The notes below the pieces were generated by a model. The model saw only the letters and a list, made by a program, of their open reading frames with translations. It was not told the origin of the DNA and searched no databases. A stretch of 5,412 bases of DNA from assembly GCA_021782675.1 (NCBI GenBank), contig JAJXUS010000182.1, positions 1 to 5,412 on the forward strand, in the 5' to 3' direction. A program made the translations under genes and the position numbers. Of this stretch, positions 1-5,412 are shown one piece after another; position 1 is the stretch's first letter; every line of letters starts with the position of its first letter. The DNA is from Acidobacteriota bacterium. Lineage in GTDB: Bacteria > Acidobacteriota > Terriglobia > Terriglobales > Acidobacteriaceae.

Positions 1-1
1 G

Positions 2-1027
2 CGGAATCTGGTGCATGAAGCGGAGTATTCCGCCCAAGTGAGCGCAGCCGACCTTGAAAATGAGCGGCTCACGGAGCAGGCCACGCTCGCGGGACTTTAC
101 TTTGAGATTCGCGGTCAGGACGCGCTGATTCAGCTATACGCGCAAACCATCAAAGCGGATCAGGACGCGCTGAGCTTCGCGCAGTCACAATACGAAACCG
201 GCCTGGGAGATAAGGCAGCGGTCGTACTGGCGGAGAACACCCTGCAGGCGACGCAGGCGCAGGCGACGAATCTCGGCATCCTTCGCGCGCAATATGAGCA
301 TGCGATTGCGGTGCTGGTGGGCCAGCAGGCCGAGCGCTTTTCGATCGCCCCGCGCCCGATGGTGTACTCGCCGCCGCCGATCCCTATCGGCGTCCCTTCA
401 CAACTGCTGCAGCGCCGCCCGGACGTCGCTGCCGCGGAGCGCAATATGGCCGCTGCGAATGCTGAGATCGGCTTTGCCGACGCGGCGTTTTACCCAAATC
501 TGACCCTGTCCGCGGCGGGCGGTACGGAGGCTTCGCTTGCGCACCAGTTGCTGGACTGGCCGAGCCGCTTCTGGTCCATCGGCCCGTCGATCTCTGAGCC
601 GATCTATGAAGGCGGATTGCGCCGCGCCACCGTTCACCAGTACATCGCGCTCTACAACGCGAACCTCGCCACCTACCGCCAAACGGTCTTAACGGCGTTT
701 CAGCAGGTGGAAGACTCCTTAAGCGCGGTCAGTATTTTGTCTCAACAGATTCGCCAGCAGCGCGAGGTGGTCGCCACTGCACAAGAGGGACTGGATCTGG
801 AGATGGCCCGCTACCGCACGGGGCTGGATCCCTATGTGAATGTCGTCACCCTGCAATCCACTCTACTGGTCGATCAGCAGACGCTTGCGTCCTTGCAGAT
901 TACGCAGATGACGTCGGCCGTTCAGTTGATTGAGGCATTAGGTGGCGGATGGAATGTTTCGCAGCTTCCGACTCCATCGCAGGTGGAAGCGACGCCGTCC
1001 AAACAGGATCGTAGGATTCTGCGCTAA
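2..1027 (+). CDS. RND-type efflux outer-membrane channel, NodT/OprM family (5'-truncated)
   Basis: This is the C-terminal ~340 residues of a TolC-like outer-membrane factor. These trimeric beta-barrel/alpha-tunnel proteins complete tripartite RND or MFS pumps. The frame is open to the left edge, so the GTG at 11 is not the start. Roughly 130-150 residues are missing, counting from the ~470-500 usual for the family; they would hold the signal peptide, usually with a lipobox cysteine. Counting from the codon at 11, the NodT signature LLQRRPDVAAAERNM lies at 132-146, followed by AANAEIGFADAAFYPNLTL at 148-166. The second-barrel motif GPSISEPIYEGG is at 191-202. The family's internal duplication is visible: SQYETGL (59-65) and ARYRTGL (266-272) each begin a matching long helix, ending near VLVG and LIEALGGGW. 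The partner membrane-fusion protein and inner-membrane pump are probably upstream, outside the window. The substrate cannot be told. The family is near certain. Confidence 0.95.
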   Translation, partial: RNLVHEAEYSAQVSAADLENERLTEQATLAGLYFEIRGQDALIQLYAQTIKADQDALSFAQSQYETGLGDKAAVVLAENTLQATQAQATNLGILRAQYEHAIAVLVGQQAERFSIAPRPMVYSPPPIPIGVPSQLLQRRPDVAAAERNMAAANAEIGFADAAFYPNLTLSAAGGTEASLAHQLLDWPSRFWSIGPSISEPIYEGGLRRATVHQYIALYNANLATYRQTVLTAFQQVEDSLSAVSILSQQIRQQREVVATAQEGLDLEMARYRTGLDPYVNVVTLQSTLLVDQQTLASLQITQMTSAVQLIEALGGGWNVSQLPTPSQVEATPSKQDRRILR

Positions 1028-1047
1028 CGCCGCCGGCGCGGCAGCGC
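1021..1047. terminator. GC-rich hairpin between convergent genes, possible bidirectional terminator
   Basis: GCGCT (1021-1025) pairs with AGCGC (1043-1047), and GCCGC (1029-1033) pairs with GCGGC (1038-1042). This gives ten base pairs, a CGGC loop and a 3-base AAC bulge on the left arm. The hairpin spans the stop codon of the efflux-channel gene and ends one base before the iaaA stop codon on the other strand. Its position suggests transcription termination or 3'-end protection for both genes. No T-run follows on either strand, so it is not a classical intrinsic terminator. In GC-rich DNA such pairing can also arise by chance. Confidence 0.45.
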
Positions 1048-2001
1048 TCAGCTCTGCGCCTGCTCGGTATGCACTTCCACGCCGCGGCTTGATTGCACAC
1101 CCCACGCCATGTGCGGCGTGTTGTGGGCCACGCCGACGCGGCCCGCAGGTCCCAGCAGAATGATGCCGCCATAGCCGCCCAGCCGATGGAAGAGGTAGGC
1201 AATCGCCTCTTCGGCCGCGCGTGCGGGCGGCGTTCCCTGCTGTACCCGGTCCACGGCCCACTTGCCCAGCACCAGCTTCATGATTGGCTCGCCCCAGCCG
1301 GTGAGTGAAACTGCCGCTGAAAGATTGTCCGCGTAGCATCCGCAACCAATCAGGGAAGAATCGCCCACCCGCCCGGGAGCTTTGTTGAGCGTGCCACCGG
1401 TTGAGGTTCCCGCAGCAAGGTTGCCGTGCGCATCCAAAGCCACGGCGCCGACGGTGTCATGCGACAGAAGTTCGCCGGAGAAGCGTTCAGCCTTTCCGCT
1501 GAAGGTTGCATCCGCGACGCCCTGCCGCAATTCATCCTGTGCCTGCCGCAGCCGCTCGCGCTCGCGTTCCAGCACCAGCTCCTGGTTGCCGATCAGCGGC
1601 ATACCGTTTGCCTGGGCAAAAGCCTCAGCGCCATCGGCGACAAAGTAGACATGCGGGCTTTTGTCCAGCACCAGCCGCGCTGCGCGAATGGGATTGCGAA
1701 TCCGCTCGACGCAGGCGACCCCGCCGGCTCGAAGCGTGCCTCCATCCATCAGCAATGCGTCCATCTGCACGCGGCCATCGCTGGTTAAAAAGCTGCCTCG
1801 GCCCGCGTCGAATGTCTCGTCGTCCTCAAGAATGGAGACCGCCGTCTCGACGGCGTCAACGGCAGACGCTCCGCGCTCCAGCAACTGATAACCAGCGCTC
1901 AGCGCAGCAGCGACGCCGCGCCGGTGCGCCTCCAGCATGTCCTCTGGAATGGCCCAGGCGCCGCCATGCACGACCAGAACGGGTGAGTTCTTGAATGACA
2001 C
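1048..2001 (-). CDS. iaaA: isoaspartyl peptidase / plant-type L-asparaginase (Ntn-hydrolase)
   Basis: The 317-residue product (E. coli IaaA has 321) hydrolyses isoaspartyl dipeptides from damaged proteins, and usually asparagine. Family members are made as a precursor that cuts itself before a threonine; here that would be T183 in HDTVGAVALD (181-190), giving alpha (1-182) and beta (183-317) subunits. Other family motifs are VVHGGAWAIP (10-19), DAGRGS (65-70), TSTGG (199-203), GRVGDS (210-215; R211 and D214 match the substrate-binding Arg/Asp) and TGWGE (234-238). A charged stretch, LERERERLRQAQDELRQ (144-160), lies in the variable linker before the cleavage site. No signal peptide is seen, so the enzyme is probably cytosolic. 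The GTG at 2001 is chosen because conserved sequence begins just after it; the open frame continues upstream to 2457 but there runs antisense to folP. No Shine-Dalgarno is visible, and a promoter-like element ends 6 bases upstream. The gene is divergent from folP and convergent with the efflux-channel gene. Confidence 0.94.
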   Translation of the reverse strand: MSFKNSPVLVVHGGAWAIPEDMLEAHRRGVAAALSAGYQLLERGASAVDAVETAVSILEDDETFDAGRGSFLTSDGRVQMDALLMDGGTLRAGGVACVERIRNPIRAARLVLDKSPHVYFVADGAEAFAQANGMPLIGNQELVLERERERLRQAQDELRQGVADATFSGKAERFSGELLSHDTVGAVALDAHGNLAAGTSTGGTLNKAPGRVGDSSLIGCGCYADNLSAAVSLTGWGEPIMKLVLGKWAVDRVQQGTPPARAAEEAIAYLFHRLGGYGGIILLGPAGRVGVAHNTPHMAWGVQSSRGVEVHTEQAQS

Positions 2002-2036
2002 AGGCTCATTGTAGAGGGTGCGGAATACTGTGGAAA
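2002..2036 (-). promoter_or_regulatory. candidate sigma70-like promoter for iaaA, possibly leaderless
   Basis: Read on the minus strand, TTTCCA (2036-2031; 4 of 6 to TTGACA) is followed by a 17-base spacer and TACAAT (2013-2008; 5 of 6 to TATAAT). Only 6 bases (GAGCCT) separate the -10 hexamer from the GTG at 2001. Transcription would therefore begin at or within a base or two of the start codon. This fits the lack of a Shine-Dalgarno there. It is sequence matching only. A promoter further upstream within folP is possible. Confidence 0.45.
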
Positions 2037-2134
2037 ACGGTGCATTCAGCCGTGCGGCCGGACCGGCGACAATGAAAGGTAGACGCGTTCTCGCGGCTGC
2101 CCACTTTCCGGGGCGTTGCAACTGGCTTTCTGCC

Positions 2135-3022
2135 ATGATCGTTACACCGCGACCCCAATTCACGTGGCGCATGGCCACACACTCTCTGGCGCTGGGGGAG
2201 CGCACGCGGATTGCCGGCATTCTCAACGTCACCCCGGATTCTTTTTCCGATGGTGGCCAGTTTCTTTCTCCCGCTGCGGCTGTCGACCACGGACTGCGGC
2301 TGCTGGAAGCAGGCGCGGACATTCTCGATATCGGCGGAGAGTCCACGCGGCCCGGCACACGGCCTGCCGTCACTGCCGCCGAAGAGATGGATCGCGTCCT
2401 TCCGGTCATTGAGCAACTCCGACGGGAGCGGCCCGGCTGCCTGATTTCCATCGACACCTATAAGGCAGAGGTCGCCCGCCATGCTGCCGCCGTCGGCGCA
2501 GAAATCGTAAATGACGTCAGCGGCTTTCTCTGGGATCCGGAGATGGCGCAGACCTGTGCGGAGCTCGGCTGCGGTGTGATCCTGATGCACACGCGGGGCA
2601 CCATGGCGGAGTGGGAGTCGCTGCCTCCGCTGCCCAGCGAGACGCTGGTATCGCAAGTGGCTGAAGAATTACAGGACCGCGTTCAGGCGGCGCTGGCGGT
2701 GGGCATTGTGCGCGAGCGTGTGGTGCTGGATCCTGGCTTTGGCTTCGGCAAACGGGGTGCGGAAAATTTCATATTGCTCGCCGGCTTCGATGCGTTGCAC
2801 GCACTGGGCTATCCCCTGCTCGCCGGGACTTCCCGAAAGAGCTTTCTCGGTGGCCCATCAACGAGCCCAGGGCAGCCCCCGCCCGACCGATTGGCCGGAA
2901 CCCTTGCAACCGTCACCGCATCTGTTCTAGCCGGTGCTCATATCATCCGCGTGCATGACGTGCGGGCCTGCCGGGAGGCAACCGCGACGGCTGACGCGAT
3001 CCGGGACGCCGCCGCCGGCTGA
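2135..3022 (+). CDS. folP: dihydropteroate synthase
   Basis: This cytosolic TIM-barrel enzyme condenses 6-hydroxymethyl-dihydropterin pyrophosphate with p-aminobenzoate to form dihydropteroate in folate synthesis; it is the sulfonamide target. The 295-residue product has all the main motifs in order: GILNVTPDSFSDGG (28-41, N31), ILDIGGESTRPG (63-74, D65), SIDTYK (105-110, D107), IVNDVSG (124-130, N126), MHTRGTM (151-157), DPGFGFGK (199-206, D199 and K206), GTSRKSF (231-237, K235) and RVHD (272-275, R272 and H274). The loop phenylalanine F37 and P73, positions altered in known sulfonamide-resistant variants, have the usual residues, so a drug-sensitive form is expected (inference). The ATG at 2135 is preferred because it leaves a typical ~27-residue lead-in. 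ATG 2072, ATG 2171 and GTG 2018 are also in frame, and none has a clear Shine-Dalgarno. The glycosyltransferase gene follows after 15 bases. Confidence 0.96.
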   Translation: MIVTPRPQFTWRMATHSLALGERTRIAGILNVTPDSFSDGGQFLSPAAAVDHGLRLLEAGADILDIGGESTRPGTRPAVTAAEEMDRVLPVIEQLRRERPGCLISIDTYKAEVARHAAAVGAEIVNDVSGFLWDPEMAQTCAELGCGVILMHTRGTMAEWESLPPLPSETLVSQVAEELQDRVQAALAVGIVRERVVLDPGFGFGKRGAENFILLAGFDALHALGYPLLAGTSRKSFLGGPSTSPGQPPPDRLAGTLATVTASVLAGAHIIRVHDVRACREATATADAIRDAAAG

Positions 3023-3037
3023 AGGGCACCCTCCGGC
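3014..3037 (+). promoter_or_regulatory. hairpin over the folP stop codon and glycosyltransferase ribosome-binding region
   Basis: GCCGG (3014-3018) pairs with CCGGC (3033-3037), and AGG (3023-3025) pairs with CCT (3030-3032) around a GCAC loop, leaving a 4-base bulge (CTGA). The structure holds the folP stop codon (3020-3022) and the only Shine-Dalgarno-like sequence, GAAGGG (3021-3026). It ends directly before the ATG at 3038. If formed, it would hide the ribosome-binding site until ribosomes finishing folP open it, which would couple translation of the two genes. This is inferred from pairing alone; the stem is short. Confidence 0.3.
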
Positions 3038-4246
3038 ATGCCGATATACGGCAGTGTGACCGTGCCCTCAAACCACGCAGCCGCTGGCAGCCGTTTTATA
3101 TCTCAAACCGGCGCCCGCTGGCCGCGGTTCGCGATTCTGGCTGCGCTTGTGATTCTGGAAACGCTCCTGATCGCGCCGCAGTTGAAGCACGATGACTTCG
3201 ATCAGTATTGGGCCGGCGCGCGTCTGCTGCTGCAGCATCGGGATCCTTACAATCCTGCGGCGCTGTTCCATCTGGAGCAGGCTTCCGGGTCAACCGCCCC
3301 GCGCGTTGTGGAGCTGATGCTCCCGCCGTGGACGCTGCCGGCCCTTGTGCCGCTGGGTTGGCTCTCCTACCATACCGCCCGGCTGCTGTGGTTTGCATCC
3401 GGCTTATCGTTGACCATCGCGGCGGCGGAGCTGCTGTGGCAAATCTATGCTGTACCCGGGTTGCCCGACTGGCTGCCGCTGCTGCTCGCGCTGACCTTTC
3501 CGGCCAATCTCTCTGCGATCTTCGATGGCCAGATTCTGCCCGTCATTCTTTTTTGTCTGGCTGCCTTCCTGCGGCTCAGCCGGTCGCGGCATTCGATTCT
3601 GCTCGGCGTCTCTCTGCTGGGACTTGGAATCAAGCCCCATCTGACGTATCTGCTGGCCCTGGCTGCCGGGCTGTTTCTGCTCAAAGAGCACCGCTGGAAA
3701 TCGCTCCTGACAATTGCTGCGGGACTGCTTCTATCCTGTGCGTTGGTTGCGTGGTGGGCGCCGGGGGCGTTTCCGGGCTATCGCGCGGCGGCAGTGGAGA
3801 CTACGCGCGTTGTCAGCGGCATCGGCGGGTTATTGCGCGCCCACTTTGGCATGCAACACCATTGGCTGCAATTTGTGCCGTTACTGCCGGGACTGTCGTG
3901 GCTGGCGTGGTATCGTCCGCGGCTGCGCGGTTGGGACTGGCCCCGGCTTCTTCCCATTCTTCTGTTGGCGTCGCTCGTCACCAGCGTTTATGGCTGGTGG
4001 TATGACGCGTCTCTGCTGACGGTCGCGCTGATGGCAGCCGTCGTTCGCTGGCGGAATTTGGCGCCGCTCGCCAAACGGGTGGTCGCCGTGGGGTATCTGG
4101 TTGCCGCGGCCGCACAGGCAGCCACACCCATGTTCTCTCTGGAGACTCGATTCTACGTATGGATCCCCGCTGCGCTTCTGCTGTTGTACGCGGCGACGAA
4201 CCCGGCCTTGTGGCCCCAGCAAACATACGCCCGCTGCCTGGGGTAA
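3038..4246 (+). CDS. GT87/DUF2029-like polytopic membrane glycosyltransferase
   Basis: A 402-residue, very hydrophobic protein with about ten likely membrane segments, among them ~31-48, 101-135, 144-178, 187-215, 222-240, 303-320, 324-336 and 346-362. The pattern fits GT-C enzymes of family GT87, which use polyprenyl-phosphate sugars outside the cytoplasmic membrane; mycobacterial PimE is the known example. After the first segment comes the acidic motif HDDFDQYWAGAR (51-62), where an aspartate is probably catalytic, then RDPYNP (68-73). GQILPVIL (164-171), GLGIKPHL (195-202) and WWYDASLL (320-327) also resemble conserved positions in this family. Acceptor and sugar cannot be predicted; envelope polysaccharide, glycolipid or protein glycosylation are all possible. 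The start ATG lies 15 bases after folP on the same strand with a weak Shine-Dalgarno, so co-transcription is likely. GTG codons at 3056 and 3062 are alternative starts. The family call is from motif recognition, not from a profile search. Confidence 0.8.
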   Translation: MPIYGSVTVPSNHAAAGSRFISQTGARWPRFAILAALVILETLLIAPQLKHDDFDQYWAGARLLLQHRDPYNPAALFHLEQASGSTAPRVVELMLPPWTLPALVPLGWLSYHTARLLWFASGLSLTIAAAELLWQIYAVPGLPDWLPLLLALTFPANLSAIFDGQILPVILFCLAAFLRLSRSRHSILLGVSLLGLGIKPHLTYLLALAAGLFLLKEHRWKSLLTIAAGLLLSCALVAWWAPGAFPGYRAAAVETTRVVSGIGGLLRAHFGMQHHWLQFVPLLPGLSWLAWYRPRLRGWDWPRLLPILLLASLVTSVYGWWYDASLLTVALMAAVVRWRNLAPLAKRVVAVGYLVAAAAQAATPMFSLETRFYVWIPAALLLLYAATNPALWPQQTYARCLG

Positions 4247-4275
4247 GGTTCCCCGTCAGACAGCAGGCGCTTTTT
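4235..4275 (+). terminator. weak candidate terminator after the folP-glycosyltransferase pair
   Basis: GCCTG (4236-4240) can pair with CAGGC (4264-4268), with a flanking T-G wobble (4235/4269). GGG/CCC pairing is possible inside the loop, and a T5 run follows at 4271-4275. This is the only hairpin-plus-T arrangement I see near the end of the plus-strand pair. It overlaps the glycosyltransferase stop codon, and the loop is long and lopsided, so support is weak. I see no terminator for the opposing minus-strand gene in the 31-base gap (4247-4277). Confidence 0.22.
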
Positions 4276-4277
4276 AT

Positions 4278-5412
4278 CTACTGGCCGCCGCCCTGCGGAT
4301 TCTGCAACGCCGTCAGAGTGCCAAACAAGCCGCCCTGTTCGTGGTTCGATCCCGCAGAGAAATAGATGGACGTTGCATTGCCGGCCTTGCCGTCGTTGCC
4401 GGGACTCAACCCCCAGATGCCATCAATCGTTACGATCTGCCCATGCGCATCGCGCACGTAATCCAGAAATTTCCCGGTCACTGGATTGTAGGCAGCAATC
4501 CATCCACTGCCAAAATTGCCCACGAGAATATCGTGGCTGAAGGGACCGAAGTCGCTGGGGGCAACCGCGACCCCCCACGGCGCATTCATCCACGCACCAT
4601 GCTGCAGCCGGAGCAGCGGCCTTCCTTCCGCCGTATATACGCGGACAAAGCCAAGACCCGGGCCGTCGATCTCATTCTGCAGGCTTGCGTCCTGTTTGGC
4701 GTATGTCACAAAAAGATTTCCGCCGATGTTCTGAATATTGAACGGCGCAAATCCGTAGGGAATATCGTCGGCGTCGAACGCTTCTTCCCATTGCGGCATC
4801 CGCTGAAAGCTGGAGTTGAACACTTCGACCTTGCCTTTCGCAAAATCCGCAACGAACAAAAGCGTCTGGGTGCCGGTCTGCCGGGTATTCACGGTCGCAA
4901 TCGTCGCGCCCTTGAATACAGACTTCTTCTGGTGCACCACAATCACCGCTTTCGTCGGCTGCACGCCAGGATTCCAGCCGGAGATCGTTCCATCCTCGGT
5001 GACAAACAGAAACAGAGCCGGCTTGCCTGCTGCGAGCGCGAACCCTTGCGAGCCGTTAAAGACGATTCCGGTCGGCGAACCCGGCATATTCGAATTCGGA
5101 TCTGCCGCGGGTACAGTGACAACCAGCGGGATGATGGAGCCCGTTCCACTGTAGAGAGTGGATAGGCCGCTATTGTTGTCGGAAATCCACCACGGCCCGC
5201 CGGAACTGCGCGCGATGCCCCAGGGATTGATCAGATTTGGATCTGTGACGGGCGCAACTCCGCTGGCATTTGAGACCAGGTTGGTTTGCTGATATTGATT
5301 GGTCGCCAACGGCGGCGGTGGATACTTCCAGTTTTCCTGATCCTGATTGTTCTGGGCGGAAACAGCGAGTGAAGAGGCGCAAAGTACGAGGGTGAACAGC
5401 GGCACTGCCGGC
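4278..5412 (-). CDS. exported TIGR03118-family protein, function unknown (5' end beyond window)
   Basis: At least 375 residues. The first in-frame start codon, GTG at 5405, opens directly into a hydrophobic stretch (PLFTLVLCASSLAVSA). The frame stays open to the right edge, so the true start and the basic end of the signal peptide probably lie outside. Cleavage is expected after AVSA, sending the protein to the periplasm or outside. Numbered from that GTG, the family pattern is clear: TDPNLINPWGIA (54-65), WWISDNNSGLSTLY (72-85), SPTGIVFNGS (110-119), VTEDGTISGWNPG (135-147), LFVADFAKGKVEVF (183-196), GPGLGFVRVY (248-257), NAPWGVAVAPSDFGPFS (274-290), ILVGNFGSGWIAAYN (293-307), TIDGIWGL (326-333) and a C-terminal GGLFGTL (358-364). 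The repeated short blade-like strands suggest a beta-propeller (inference). No biochemical role is known to me for this family. The C-terminus (NPQGGGQ) carries no PEP-CTERM or LPXTG sorting signal. The gene is convergent with the glycosyltransferase gene. Confidence 0.82.
   Translation of the reverse strand, partial: PAVPLFTLVLCASSLAVSAQNNQDQENWKYPPPPLATNQYQQTNLVSNASGVAPVTDPNLINPWGIARSSGGPWWISDNNSGLSTLYSGTGSIIPLVVTVPAADPNSNMPGSPTGIVFNGSQGFALAAGKPALFLFVTEDGTISGWNPGVQPTKAVIVVHQKKSVFKGATIATVNTRQTGTQTLLFVADFAKGKVEVFNSSFQRMPQWEEAFDADDIPYGFAPFNIQNIGGNLFVTYAKQDASLQNEIDGPGLGFVRVYTAEGRPLLRLQHGAWMNAPWGVAVAPSDFGPFSHDILVGNFGSGWIAAYNPVTGKFLDYVRDAHGQIVTIDGIWGLSPGNDGKAGNATSIYFSAGSNHEQGGLFGTLTALQNPQGGGQ

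Noticed and set aside
244..267. Triple short repeat, GCAGGCGAC / GCAGGC / GCAGGCGAC
   Set aside because: It encodes the Ala/Gln/Thr heptad-like stretch of the efflux-channel coiled coil (LQATQAQAT) in frame, so protein composition and codon use explain it.
2045..2073. Possible plus-strand promoter for folP (TTCAGC, 17 bases, GACAAT)
   Set aside because: Only 3 of 6 and 4 of 6 consensus matches, and it would overlap one possible folP start at 2072. This is too weak to annotate.
2002..2457. In-frame upstream extension of iaaA (a 469-codon open frame in total)
   Set aside because: It would run antisense through the conserved start of folP, and its translation is Arg/Ser-rich with no family similarity. 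The recognisable asparaginase sequence begins directly after the GTG at 2001.
2006..2656. 216-codon minus-strand frame opposite folP
   Set aside because: It is antisense to conserved folP motifs, and its translation is low-information and rich in Arg, Gly and His.
3208..4005. 265-codon plus-strand frame inside the glycosyltransferase gene
   Set aside because: It is Ala/Gly/Arg-rich, shifted in frame, and has no motif. The overlapping frame carries the conserved GT87-like motifs and membrane segments.
4101..5165. Long plus-strand open frame (354 codons) opposite the TIGR03118 gene
   Set aside because: It overlaps the end of the glycosyltransferase and is antisense to a clearly conserved protein. 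Its composition is Arg/Pro/His-rich and no motif is recognisable. This is a typical shadow frame in GC-rich DNA.

Overview
The window is a GC-rich piece of an ordinary bacterial chromosome with five protein-coding genes packed tightly together. Two of them run off the ends. I see no RNA gene, insertion sequence, phage gene, CRISPR array or origin. The protein mix is a NodT-type efflux channel, a plant-type asparaginase, a dihydropteroate synthase, a GT87-like membrane glycosyltransferase and an exported TIGR03118-type protein. With the composition, this suggests a Gram-negative soil bacterium, perhaps an acidobacterium (Terriglobia). That placement rests on the general look of the proteins and is tentative. 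The outer-membrane channel does make a diderm envelope likely.

Layout. (1) Bases 2-1027, plus strand: the C-terminal part of an RND/MFP-type outer-membrane efflux channel whose N-terminus lies upstream. (2) Bases 1048-2001, minus strand: an isoaspartyl peptidase/L-asparaginase (iaaA), convergent with gene 1. A 10-bp GC-rich hairpin (1021-1047) sits at the junction. (3) Bases 2002-2134: a divergent intergenic region with a good promoter-like element for iaaA, placed so close to the GTG start that the mRNA could be leaderless. (4) Bases 2135-3022, plus strand: folP, with all the main active-site motifs. (5) Bases 3038-4246, plus strand: a polytopic GT87/DUF2029-like glycosyltransferase, 15 bases after folP and probably co-transcribed. 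A small hairpin covers the folP stop codon and ends right at the glycosyltransferase start. (6) Bases 4278-5412, minus strand: an exported TIGR03118-family protein of unknown function, convergent with gene 5 across 31 bases and cut by the right edge before its true start.

The genes do not form one pathway. folP makes the folate precursor dihydropteroate, iaaA recycles isoaspartyl peptides and asparagine, and the other three act in or beyond the cell envelope. All reading frames look intact, with no frameshift or internal stop. I found no convincing new biological system. The points most worth checking are the possible leaderless iaaA start, the two junction hairpins, the folP-glycosyltransferase pairing and the uncharacterised secreted protein.
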